Origin: Actinernus sp. WN-2022
Taxonomy: Eukaryota; Cnidaria; Anthozoa; Actiniaria; Actinernidae
Assembly (NCBI GenBank): GCA_030867875.1
Contig: JAOWCC010000936.1
Location: 14,950,095 to 15,014,094, forward strand
Direction of reading: 5' to 3'
DNA: 64,000 nt
The position numbers and the translations under genes were made by a program. The notes beneath the pieces are model-generated. The model saw only the letters and a program-made list of their open reading frames with translations. It was not told the DNA's origin and ran no database searches. This document shows, piece after piece, positions 11,029-20,860 of the stretch (positions are counted from its first letter, which is position 1; each line of letters starts with the position of its first letter).

Positions 11029-11642
11029 ATTGGGGGTATGTATGGAAAAGAAAGCCTCGTGAATAACAAAGAAAACCGTGTCAAGTATGAAATAAGCTAC
11101 AATACCACCTGTTTGGACAATGAAGATAGAAATAATATTATCAGTCCATGAATCCTACTGAAAAGCATTGATTTCTGACCATGTTGATAAGTATGGGTTG
11201 GTAAACCCTGCTAAAGGAATTGTTTTCTAAAATACTAAAAAAAAAACATCTCAATTAATATTATAATATGTGACAGATGTGAAGTTGATTTATTATAATT
11301 ACTGGGAGCAGTTGTAGTAGGCCTTTTGCAGGAAACAGTCATGTGCTGGTATAATACTTTGTTAACGAATGAATTGAACTTGTGATCTCCATGGGAAAGA
11401 GGCTGGATGGCAAGCTATCATTGAAAAGGCTGTTTTAGAAAGATCGATTGGAGGTAGAGAATAGCATTTACAAACAGGTTTTTCTAATAGCACTACCGAT
11501 CTCGTACAATTACCTTTTTTTAAATATATGAAATAAGATTTATTTGCCATCTAGTACAACCACGTGATTGCATTCCTACAAAAGATCCATCCATTCACGA
11601 ACTTCAATTCTTTATATATATAAATATATATATACAAACAAA
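11029..11642. other. intron sequence, no gene recognised
   Basis: AT-rich, ending in a TA-rich run (about 11612-11636) directly before the truncated Penelope-like fragment. This is plausibly that element's insertion target. Confidence 0.45.
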
Positions 11643-11852
11643 AAGACTTGTGAAGTTGCAGTGCATTTTAATAATAGCGCGCATGCGCTTAGTGATTTTC
11701 GATTTACCTGCATCGAGAGAATTAGAGATTCAGATAATGTGGATAGAAAGCTGCTGACAAGGGAAGCCTACTGGATGTCGCAACTTCGAACATTGCAACC
11801 GTTTGGCCTTAATAAAAGGCGAGAATATAAATCAAAAAATAGGATACAATAA
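11643..11852 (+). pseudogene. Penelope-like element: C-terminal end of GIY-YIG endonuclease (5'-truncated)
   Basis: The last ~70 codons of a plus-strand frame read CEVAVHFNNSAHALSDF, then LLTREAYWMSQLRTLQP and FGLNKR. This 'HF-N-x-x-x-H-x-x-x-D-F ... R-E-x-Y-W-x-x-x-L-x-T-L-x-P-x-G-L-N' ending is typical of the Penelope-like endonuclease terminus. The reverse transcriptase and the GIY-YIG catalytic start are absent, cut off at the TA-rich run. The ATG at 11568 belongs to flanking sequence. A hammerhead-like motif follows about 300 bp downstream on the same strand. Confidence 0.8.
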
Positions 11853-12150
11853 AATAGCACCTAGGTTTTCTGCCTCTTCATAGATTTCTCAGTGCGGTAT
11901 GCTGAATTAATATACGCAAAAGTTAGGTTTCACGCTTTCTTCTAGATGACAGTATGCGGTATAGTTCTCGATCCCATAGTTGTGCGTAGCTGCTGCATTG
12001 TTTATAACTGCAAATTCAATTACTTGTATATTTTCAACTTTTGTAATTTAAAATAAGATATGTACTTACAACTTAGTTAAGCCTTATTGTTTCTTTTTTT
12101 AATATAAATAGACTCAGCTTGTAAATTAGCTCACTTTTTAAACTTTTTAA

Positions 12151-12175
12151 CTGATGAAGGCCGAAGTGCCGAAAC
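12151..12175 (+). ncRNA. hammerhead-ribozyme-like motif of the first Penelope-like element
   Basis: CTGATGA at 12151-12157 and GAAAC at 12171-12175 flank a small GGC/GCC stem (stem II). This is the conserved CUGANGA...GAAA core of the hammerhead fold. Penelope-like retroelements are known to carry hammerhead motifs in their terminal repeats, and an endonuclease remnant lies just upstream on the same strand. The first stem II pair looks mismatched, and stems I and III were not established, so activity is uncertain. Confidence 0.5.
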
Positions 12176-12258
12176 GTTTTTAATATATTTATTATAAGGA
12201 CCTGTAAGGAGTTGTGTGTTGTCTTTCTTTCTATATTCTACATATATATATATATATA

Positions 12259-13857
12259 CAGCTGCGTGCAAAAATTCTGACCCCCCCATGAAAATTATAT
12301 ACTTATATAATTATATCGGTTGCATCATGGGTAATCCCAAAATGTGCTTTTCAGTCATTTTTCTAACAAAAAATATATCAGGTAGGATTGAAAAATGTAC
12401 GAGTAAAACATTTTTAGATTATATGGGTCCATCAGTTAAAGAAAACAGTGCTATTTTTAGTTTTAGTTGTACTAATTTATTCCATGCGTTTGCCACTGGG
12501 TCCGGTCGACCGAAACGCTGCTATGACTTCAAGGAACTCACTGTATTCTGAACTTTACTTTCTCTACGTCGCACTAGCTAGGTTTATCAGTATTTTCCTA
12601 AATGAGGCTGAAGTATTCACTAAATTGCATTCAAACCTTGGAGCATAAGTTTAAGTTCATTATCAATTTGAAACACGTTCTATTTTATCTTATGGCAGTT
12701 CCACCAGTCGTTTGCAATTCTGCCAAACAAACTGAACCAAATTCAACACTTTAAAGCCAAACGCAGCTAAAATATTGTTGCCGTTATGAAGTCTGCAAAA
12801 GAGCTAAAATTTCACTGGGAACACACCAGTTTTCTTTTGGTTTTTTTTTTTTTGCGACGTAATTATTTCGCATATGAAGTATTGATCAAACATATTTTAT
12901 TTTATTCAGAATTGAATGCGGGCGGTTTTCGTTTTGATGTTCGCGATGCATATTTAAATATATTCTGACATATCTTGCAGTTAACGACTTTAGAACTCTA
13001 CGCGAGATAAATTTTAAGTTATATAAAATGGTTAAGATTTAATCAAACTGTGTATTAGTTCATTTATTTTATTACTAAAAAATATCTTTGAATGATTGTC
13101 GGGAATACCAATAAATTTGCAACCTAGTGAGGCCAAAGTAAATAATAGGTTTACTTATGATTTAGTTTCAATGTGAGTTTAACTGACGACCAATTGTAAA
13201 ATTTATGTAACACGCAGGATAAATTATTTTTACACAAGACCAAAACAATTTAATTCTGGTTCATAATTTAAACAGATTAAAACAACTTCGGTTCTGATCT
13301 TTCTTTCCTTTCCAATAACTAAATGCGATTTTTACAACCGCATTGCGGACTTCATAAAAAATGTTTTTAGCTACGCTGTGTTTAATTAATTTGGTTGGAT
13401 GTTTGGCAGAATCGCACACATCGAACTACATAATATAGAACGTGTTTCGCATTGATAATACGCTTAAACCTAGGCTCCAAGGTTTGAAATGAATTTAGTG
13501 AATACTTCAGCCTCATTTAGGGCAATAGAGTAAACCTAGCTAGTGCGACGTGGAAAAATTAAAGTTCAGAATACAGTGAGTTCCTTGAAGTCATAGCAGC
13601 GTTTCGGTCCACAGGACCCAATGGCAAGCGCATGGAATAAATTAGTACAACTAAAACTGAAAATAGAACTTGTCTTCAACGGTTGGGCCCATATGATCTA
13701 AAAATGTTTAACTCGTGCATTTTTCAATCCTACCTGACATATTTTTTTGTTAGAAAAATGTCTGAAAAGCACATTTTTGGATTACCCATGATGCAACCGA
13801 TATAAGTATATAAGTATATAATTTTCATGGGGAGGTCAGAATTTTTGCACGCGGCTG
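12259..13857. mobile_element. 1.6-kb non-autonomous DNA transposon with ~540-bp terminal inverted repeats (Tc1/mariner-like ends)
   Basis: The left end CAGCTGCGTGCAAAAATTCT and the inverse right end CAGCCGCGTGCAAAAATTCT both abut TA runs, so a TA target duplication is plausible. Matching inverted arms run from 12259 to about 12800 and from about 13320 to 13857. They include TATCGGTTGCATCATGGGTA, CACTGTATTCTGAACTTTA and GCACTAGCTAGGTTTA with ~10% mismatches. The ~520-bp centre has no transposase that I can see. Short ORFs at 12216-12968 lie in the repeat arms and centre and are not genes. Confidence 0.82.
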
Positions 13858-13932
13858 TATATATATATATATATATATATAGCCAATGTGTAGACTACTC
13901 AATTTTTGAGTACATAGATTTAATACAAATCT

Positions 13933-13969
13933 GTTTCGTAGACCGACGTGAAGTCGATCCACTCTTCAG
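13933..13969 (-). ncRNA. hammerhead-ribozyme-like motif of the second Penelope-like element
   Basis: On the minus strand CTGAAGA (13969-13963) and GAAAC (13937-13933) enclose a 10-bp stem, GTGGATCGAC with GTCGGTCTAC, closed by a 5-nt loop. A stem III candidate follows (GATTT with AAATC). This fits the CUGANGA-stem II-GAAA core and sits downstream of the endonuclease ORF at 14201-15199 on the same strand, where Penelope-like terminal repeats carry such ribozymes. Stem I was not resolved. Confidence 0.6.
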
Positions 13970-13986
13970 TTAATCTCTATACACTG

Positions 13987-14200
13987 AAGCATTGCTAAGA
14001 GCTACAACAATAATATGATCACGTCAATAAACCGTTAAATAGTTGCGCGCGCTAAAGTGATCGTGTTTTATGTTACGCCAATCTCCACAAATCGGAGCAT
14101 TGTTAAGAGCTACGACAATATGATTGGTATGGCAAACCTTCGAAATAAGCCGTAAAATGAGTGCGCACATTAAAGTGATTGCGCGCATGGTATATTACGT
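13987..14200. repeat. two ~105-bp tandem copies in the Penelope-like 3' region
   Basis: GCATTG-TAAGAGCTAC-ACAAT begins both copies (about 13987 and 14098), and both hold a later GCGC-rich segment (TTGCGCGCGCTAAAGTGAT; GTGCGCACATTAAAGTGAT) ending near TTACG. They lie between the endonuclease stop and the hammerhead-like motif. Confidence 0.7.
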
Positions 14201-15199
14201 TTAATTATATTTGAGAATATATTTCCGTTGATGTCTGCATGTTGATACGAGTTCGTTACGTTTATTTAAGGTTGCCTTATGTGGCTCAGTTATTATCAGG
14301 TGTTTTTCTGTAGTACATAGGTTGCATCTCTTCGTGAGATTTGAATAGGACTTTGCCTTGGCGAGGATTCTCCACTTGATTTTGTAGTTTTCCTGCTTTC
14401 CCTTTAAGTGCCACAAATATTTACTGAGTTCAGTATCGTTCTTCCGTTTTTCGTGCTTGAACGACATCTGATGATTTCTCCATCTGGTCTTAAATTCTGT
14501 CGCTGTCAGTCCTGCGTATGTCTCTGTTGCGTCTTTTGTAGTAACTGTGGCTTGGTAGATAATTTCTTTCGTCAAGCATTCTCCCTCTAATGGGCACTCG
14601 TCTTTTTTTCTGCAGTTGCACGTGTTTGTAGTTTCGTCGTGTTGTGGCTGTACGTCTTTCTTCAGGGTGGCTTTGTTATGTCCGTCTATTATCTGCTTCA
14701 CGTTGGGCATACAACTGTAGCTTAGTTTGAGTGTGTTTCTATTAAATATCTTCTTTAGTTTGTGACCAGCCGGGAAACATCTGTCTATCAAGTTGATGAA
14801 CTCTCTTCCGATATTACTCTTAACGTTCTTGCTAAACGGCGGGTTGAACCAAATTATGTTTCTGTGACGATTACGTTTCGGTGTTGGTGTGTTTTGCGGC
14901 TTAGGTTTGTATTCGAGTTTGTGTGTATAACCGCTCTTGCGTAACGCTTCTTGGTACACGGGTGCCGCTTCGTTGAATACATCTTCGTCCGATGAAATTT
15001 CTGAGAGTCTTCTGTTAACTGATTCAGGGATATTACTGATTATGTTAGGCGGGTGGTTTGATTTGCTATGCACGTAAAGGGGGATGTTTGTTGGCTTGGC
15101 GTATGGTTTGTATTTTTCGGTATTCAAGTCAAGCGTCACGTCGAGGAAGTTGACGACTTTCTTATTTGCTTCGATGGTTACTCTCAGTCCATTATCCAT
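14201..15199 (-). pseudogene. Penelope-like element: end of reverse transcriptase plus GIY-YIG endonuclease (5'-truncated)
   Basis: A 332-codon uninterrupted frame. Residues 1-80 match the C-terminal part of Penelope-like RT (KKVVNFLDVTLDL, KPTNIPLYVHSKSNHPP, RRLSEIS). A linker leads to a cysteine cluster, CNCRKKDECPLEGEC (about 195-210). The GIY-YIG-type endonuclease follows, with TYAGLTATEFKTRWRNH and a terminal CNLCTTEKHLI that holds the expected Glu. The catalytic RT core is missing; the frame starts at a TA run next to a MITE (15218-15371). The Met at 15199 is therefore a junction artefact and not the natural start. The cysteine cluster separates this family from the fragment at 11643. 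Confidence 0.88.
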
Positions 15200-15217
15200 T
15201 GACTGTATATATATATA

Positions 15218-15371
15218 CAGTCAATGCCAAAAAGGTTGTCCAGCAGAACATAATATAATACTATAATATCCATTGTTTTGGGCTATTGTCTAGACCAAGA
15301 CAATAGGCCAAAACAATGGATATTAAAGTATTATATTATGTTCTGCTGGACAACCTTTTTGGCATTGACTG
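15218..15371. mobile_element. 154-bp fully palindromic MITE in a TA run
   Basis: The ends CAGTCAATGCCAAAAAGG are exact inverses, and the arms pair almost perfectly over ~74 bp to a centre near 15294 (ATTGTCT/AGACAAT). It is flanked by TA repeats on both sides. The CAG...CTG ends and TA target fit a Tc1/mariner-type non-autonomous element. Confidence 0.85.
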
Positions 15372-15391
15372 TATATATATATATATATATA

Positions 15392-16029
15392 TGAGGCACG
15401 TTTACACAAAAACAGTCTTAGACAAGAAGGCTCCATTTGTGTTAACATGCTTCATGTTGTGTGCTTCTTCACTTTAAGAGGCAATAACGCGCTTTCCAGT
15501 GTTTTATTTTAAGAGCAAATGACAGTATCTGACTTTTCTGGCCTTTCGATCCCATAATGCCTTTGTCTCAGATCTATCCCAAAATTTCTTTATTTGAGAG
15601 CTAGAGGTTGGGGTTAGGTTAGAAAAAACGCCATTTTCTGGTATTTCTACTCCAAATTCGGCGAAACGGGCACGCTAGGATTAAAGTACTGGAAGAGACC
15701 GTTGTTTTGACGTGTAGTACGTCGAAATCCATTGTAAGCTCGAGAAATGGCGCCACTTTGAGGAGTTTAGGCTATACAAGTAATTTTGAGAGATTAACGT
15801 TAGGTTACAAAAACCACATTTTCTGGTATTTCTACTCCAAATACGGCAAAACTGGCAAGCTAGGATTAAAGTACTGGAAGAGACCGTTGTTTTGACGTGT
15901 AGTACGTCGAAATCCATTAAAAGCTCGAGAAATGGCGCCACTTTGAAGAGTTTAGGGTACACAAAATGAGGCACGTTTACACAAAAACAGTCTTAGACAA
16001 GAAGGCTCCATTTGTGTTAACATGCTTCA
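15392..16029. mobile_element. 638-bp element bounded by identical 63-bp hairpins; relative of the 402-bp satellite
   Basis: The same 63-bp sequence stands at 15392-15454 and 15967-16029. Each copy is an imperfect stem-loop (TGAGGCACGTTTACACAAAA at one side, TTTGTGTTAACATGCTTCA at the other). (TA)n lies outside both ends. The body contains a ~190-bp segment twice (about 15628-15775 and 15806-15955), holding GGAAGAGACCGTTGTTTTGA and AGCTCGAGAAATGGCGCCAC. No credible ORF. Several body blocks align in order with the 402-bp satellite read on the minus strand: ATCCCATAAT, CGGCAAAA, GACCGTT-TTTTG, AATCCAT...TCGAG-AA--GCG-C, and GGT-CACA before the hairpin. So both belong to one repeat family. Confidence 0.82.
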
Positions 16030-16523
16030 TATATATATATATATATATTGTTAATGTATGTATTCAATATGTGGCAAAGCGCAAATAAATAAATTACCAT
16101 GAGCATCAGTAGTGAATCAATTATCTGGCTCCCCTAGGACAAGCCATGTATGACACAAACATATGCTAGAACTCCATGAACTACACATATTCACCTATTC
16201 CTAAGTGGCCCGAGTTAAGGCCAATCAGGGCCTCTAGTTATTTTTGTTGTCTACGCCAAAAGTTGCACATTCGTCGCTAATTTCATCGGAGAATGTTGAG
16301 CCATCCTGTACCGCTCGAGACGAGCCACAGCATTGGCTTTCCCAACAATACAAAACACCCTAACCTTTAGAACGTGCAATTCGAAAACAATAAAGCTACA
16401 GAATAATGGGTGCAATCAGAATACAGATCTCGAGCGGTACAGGATTACTGGGAATCACACTTGGAGTCAACTAATCGGGGAAAGAAATGGTCTAAGTCGT
16501 AGTTCTTGACCACCATTGTGAAA
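16030..16523. other. intron sequence with one long-loop inverted repeat
   Basis: ATCCTGTACCGCTCGAGA (16303-16320) is exactly inverted at 16428-16445 around ~107 bp, probably a small MITE. The rest shows nothing recognisable. Confidence 0.5.
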
Positions 16524-16686
16524 GATAACCAAGCCTTTGGTGACATCGAGGCTGGAGTTGAGACAGCTTAGTTGGAGATTTGTATCTACATGTAGTTAGC
16601 ATGATAATCAAAATTTATCCATATATTAATATTGTATCGGTGCAGGGTCAACTCCAGCCTCCATGCGAGGCTAAGGCTTGGTTACC
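16524..16686. repeat. 163-bp foldback element
   Basis: Arms of ~39 bp (16524-16562 and 16647-16686) pair through AACCAAGCCTT and GAGGCTGGAGTTGA with a few mismatches; an AT-rich ~85-bp centre. Confidence 0.7.
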
Positions 16687-17055
16687 TTCCATGGGTCTGA
16701 AATATACGTTTATATTATCTAAGTATAATAAAGTTGATATGCATTTTATCACAACAGGAATTTTAACCCAGTACATAAATTATGTAACAATCGAAATTTA
16801 TCTTATATTTTGCCCATATTGGTTTCACGTGCGCGATTTGACGAGTTTGTAACTCCTAGGCGTTACGTGATAAATATATTATTGTATTGCACTGCAACTA
16901 CGAATTGGCTTTTGATGACGATGAGAAATCGCACAACTAGGAAAGAAATCATCGGAGCAATGGCAAGATACATTTTAATCACAGCTTGAACCCCTTTTCC
17001 GAAATCGTAATTTGATTCAAAACAGCAAGAGGCATGTGAGAGTGAACCGACATAC

Positions 17056-17201
17056 CTCCTGAAGCTCGATATCACTCCCTGTTATTGTCCTTTTCCTCGT
17101 ACTCTTTCGTCGTCTCCAGTAGATAAAGCAGATCAACAATAGAAGAGCGAGAAGGATGAGAAATATCGGGGTTGCAATCATCATGAAGGTTTCCCAATAT
17201 A
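17056..17201 (-). CDS. receptor tyrosine kinase, transmembrane and juxtamembrane exon
   Basis: A 146-bp exon (phase 1 in, phase 0 out), acceptor TGGCTTCTAG and donor GTATGT. It encodes a short extracellular end (YWETF), then one hydrophobic helix of ~24 residues (MMIATPIFLILLALLLLICF). The basic stop-transfer stretch YWRRRKSTRKR follows, then TITGSDIELQE. The basic run sets the downstream side as cytoplasmic. It links the FN3 exon (phase 1) to the kinase exon (phase 0) in frame, which is strong support for a single-pass receptor kinase. Confidence 0.88.
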
Positions 17202-18375
17202 CTAGAAGCCATTCAAAATAGCAAAGTGTAAATGAAACGGTTTGAAACTATATAACGAGACGTTGGGAGTGGTTAGGTTTAGGGTTTATTACAAATACAT
17301 ACAAATAATACATTACTATATATACATGTAGTTATTATATGGACAAAACATAAATTTTGAAACATATAATATGGATTAATCGGCAAAACATCAGTCGCTA
17401 GAGTTAATAGTTAGCGCTTATAATAGCATTTGATTTCCCTTTTGTATTGTATTTCATTCAACGTGCATGGGAGAGTATTACAAGTCAGGTAAGGTATGGT
17501 TGTAGTATAATTTTGGAGAGCTAAAAATCTAATTCAAACTTGGTGAATTTCGATTATGGTCTCCCTCCAAATGATTTATACGCTGCTAAGCGTCTTTTGT
17601 ACCTCTGCTGCAAAACGTATGCGTAATATCTGGACAAACAGTAGCGACAAAAAGAAAATTTCGTATATTTCGAATGATATAAAGGACAATAGCTACAATT
17701 TAAACTAGCTTATCTTATCCACTGGATAATGATTTATCCGGTGCATAACGTTATCCACCCTTTGAATAACCGGGCCCTGGTATTCTTAGGTGCTAGCAAT
17801 CACTCGTGATTGTAAACTGCTGTCACTCATGATTGTAAACTGCACGGCAGCACATTGCACCACAATAGCAGTCCGTATCACAAACATAATCTTGTAAAGC
17901 GCATTTAAATATATCCATTTATATAATAATCAGTTCGAATCGCACGCTCTGATTGGTCAAGAGCCGTGTTTTATTAGAGGAGACACACATGGATGGCGTC
18001 ATGATCGCGCGCAAGTCGTTTTGATTTATTTCATAGTTTTAGTTTAATTGGATATTTTCATAGTTTTGAGTTTGCGATTATTATATGGAACAAATATATT
18101 CCATTCTGTCCTACATCTGTCCTCTTATAGATGCATAGATGACGTCAAATGTGAAGAGAACATCAGTTACGCCACTCGACTGCGTCTCTCTCGTTCTTTG
18201 TTCTCTTCTCGTTGTGACGTCATCTGTGCATCTATGAGAGGACAGACGCACGGAAGAATGGAAGCCATTTGTTAAATAAAATTTGCGCTATAGAAATGAA
18301 TACCTTTACTTTTACATATAATCACATAATTTATATAGACTTATTATACGATGTACCAAAAGCTTGCTTACTTAC
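17202..18375. other. intron between FN3 and TM exons
   Basis: AT-rich; near 17710-17770 there is a small palindrome-rich patch (TTATCCACTGGATAA, TTATCCGGTG, ATAACCGGGCC), probably a worn MITE. A clearer MITE is at 18117-18245. Confidence 0.5.
18117..18245. repeat. 129-bp foldback MITE (family also seen at 36910)
   Basis: Arms of ~46 bp: CTGTCCTCTTATAGATGCAT and GATGACGTCAAATGTGAAGA on the left, with the inverse on the right (TCTTCTCGTTGTGACGTCAT, ATCTATGAGAGGACAG). About 35 bp of loop. A half copy of the same sequence is at 36910-36960. Confidence 0.75.
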
Positions 18376-18669
18376 TTGAGGGGGTTGAAATTTCCAGTGT
18401 ATCACTTGGAATACCGACACCTATGTCATTAATAGATGACGCTTGCACTTTATAGTTAGTACCCGACTCAAGGTTTGATATCGTGTAGGTGTCGATGTGT
18501 TTAGATAAAGGAGTACTCTTAACCCAAGCATCTTCTCCAAACTTCTTGTGCTGTATGACGTACTGCTTGACACCGTAGGCAATGTGATAAAGCGGCGACT
18601 TCCACTCAAGTCGGATTTGGGTCTTTTGAACATTTGCGGCAGTAAGGTTTTGGGGTGGAGGTGGCTTCA
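18376..18669 (-). CDS. receptor tyrosine kinase, fibronectin type III exon
   Basis: A 294-bp exon (phase 1 both sides), acceptor TTTTTTCAACAG and donor GTAAGT. It encodes one complete FN3 domain: PPPPQNLTA at the start, the core Trp in IRLEWKSP, YVIQHKKFG in strand C, LESGTNYKVQASSIN (the L...G-x-x-Y-x-V-x-A-x-N signature), and GVGIPSDTLEIST at the end. FN3 domains fill the membrane-proximal stalk of many receptor kinases; here it is followed directly by the transmembrane exon. One exon for one domain with phase 1-1 borders is the classic shuffled-module form. Confidence 0.92.
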
Positions 18670-20611
18670 CTGTTGAAAAAAGAGAACTATTGTATTTCAT
18701 GGCATGGTCTTTCCACAACTAACATTAAGTAATGCTCCGGCTAAAAACGATAGCACTGAACGGCAAGGAATGTGAAATATATTAATATTGTATTCTTTTT
18801 TCTTGTAATTGTATTGGTTGATGCTCATATATTCAATAGAAAAGCATCGAAATAATACATTTTCATTCGTTTCAATTTATAGTTAATTTCAAAGAATATC
18901 GTATGTGGGGAAAGTTCTCAAATGTGTGATTGAAATATATTTTGCTTTCTCTCTTTCCGATTGGCTGGATGGTGGTTTCTTTCAGTTTTCACAGTAAAAA
19001 GATGCAATAGCATAAAAAAAACTTTATTTTCTGGGTGTACAAAATGTAGTTTGCACTGTAGACATGTCATACAGCATTTAAGGAATATTCAAGCAAACTC
19101 GTATGTGGGGATATGCCCATTGCCGCAGCCTATTGTCTTTTGCTATAGTTCTTAGCTGAATCATTACTTAATGCGTAATGAAGAATAATATCGAAATACA
19201 AGTCAGCTACCGCTTAACACTAGTTAAATTACGTTTATTCCTTATAATGTAAATCAGTATAATAGTAAATCAAGCAGAGATCACTGGTCTACACGTGATA
19301 AGGAAAATGACTAAGGAAACCTATAGAAGCTTTCTAAATAGTCCTCCCATAAATGAATATCACATAGAGTCATATCATGTGTGATATGAACGTCAACTTT
19401 TACAGTTTGAATAGTAATACTGTAGTTACATTTGATATTAATGTGTATCTATCCGTAGCGAGTACAGTTGTATTAAAGATGATCAAATAGTACATGTACA
19501 TACTAAGTATTCATAATATTACATTACTAATAATATGAATGATAATACAGTAGTTACATTTGATAGTAATGTGTATCTAACCGAAACACAGAACCTCTGG
19601 GATTGTTGTGAATGAACCAAGAATTCGCGGGCAATGAAATGGTTCGTATTACCTGGGTTTACATTCCTACATACAGTACTGCGTTTAGTTTCACCGACTG
19701 TTCTGATTAGACTGCTAGCTATCATAGCAAGAACTAAGAAACTTAGCGAAAATAAAAGTGTTGTCAAGCGATGTAAGACAAAAAAGCAGCCTGTGATATC
19801 AAGGACAAGTAGAAGGCGAAATCTACGACAAAGCCAAAGAGAAATCGCAGCAAATCAGCATGAACTCCGGCTGTAGATCTGGTCATAGCGCATCCAAAGG
19901 ACTGGGATTCCGTTTTGGTTTACCGATAAGCGAGGTGAAACAATATTTCTAATGAAAACTCGAAGAGCGATAAACGATAGCAGTCCTGTACAGTCTGCTA
20001 ACATGTGAATACTAAAAGCACATGCGATATGCATATGCGTTGTTATAGGACTTTTGGATGTACCGGATGTAGTTTCCCGCAAAAATCTACAGCGAGCTTG
20101 CCACTCATAAAGGGATTATCACGCCTAAGCTATCTATTTAATTCACTTGGAAATACGGTTTTCCCAATATCTCGCCAAGTTTTATTTTTTTTACAAGGAA
20201 ATAAAGTACAATTAATAAACTTCACAAGAAATGAAAAAAAATTGGGAGAAAACAGGCCGCGAAGGTCTACGGTAACCTTAAACGCTCGAATATCAATTCC
20301 GTATCCAAGCCCCCATGTAATGTACTTTTTACTACATGAAAACTAGTTGGTAAGCAATTTCATTCAGTAAGATCACCAAATTCAAGCCAGAATCAAACAA
20401 ATGTGTCCAAGTTTACGTTGTCGCTTTTGAAAAGTAATATTTTTCACATTTTAGGAACATTATGGGTTGAAAGAGAGCAAATTTGGCCTGTAAAGTGATC
20501 TCCCACATGTGTTGATAACAATAATATCCCCGCTGGAGGCAGCGTGATATCATATTTGCTATTTTGCTATCGGCCGGTATAGCACTGACTACCATGTAAT
20601 ACATCGGAGGA
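18670..20611. other. intron between SEA and FN3 exons, first part
   Basis: A ~43-bp sequence (GTAGTTACATTTGATA-TAATGTGTATCT) occurs at about 19408 and again 128 bp on at about 19536. Short ORFs at 19519-20346 show no motif. Confidence 0.45.
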
Positions 20612-20860
20612 TAATACATGGCCCGGTGGAGATACCGATTTTATCTTCAAGTGTTGATGAAATATTTCATCAACACGAGAAGATAAAATTCGTATCTACA
20701 AGCGGCCATGTAATGTTCTGTTTAATATATAATTATCGATGAAATACCAGTTTCAATTTCTTACTAAAAAGTGATATCTTGTGAAGATATTACTTTTTAG
20801 AAAGAAATATACACTGGTATTTCATCGATTATTATATATTAAATCGATTTATTACATGGC
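20612..20860. repeat. two adjacent long stem-loops sharing GCCATGTAAT ends
   Basis: 20612-20714 folds through GATTTTATCTTC and GTGTTGATGAAAT with their inverses. 20721-20843 folds through TATCGATGAAATACCAGT and TTACTAAAAAGTGATATCTT with their inverses. GGCCATGTAAT (20704) and ATTACATGGC (20851-20860) look like terminal inverted repeats of the second unit, so these are two neighbouring MITEs or one composite. GCCATGTAATA recurs near 21081. Confidence 0.75.

Noticed and set aside
12216..12968. Transposase ORFs inside the long-TIR element
   Set aside because: The ORFs lie mainly in the repeat arms, are short, and have no DDE/D or helix-turn-helix motif.
14408..15266. Three 60-codon plus ORFs in the Penelope-like region
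   Set aside because: They are shadows of the 332-codon minus frame, which carries the recognisable motifs.
15392..16029. A solo or mini LTR retrotransposon (63-bp direct repeats as LTRs)
   Set aside because: The repeats are hairpins without TG...CA ends of LTR type, primer-binding site or polypurine tract, and the unit matches the satellite.
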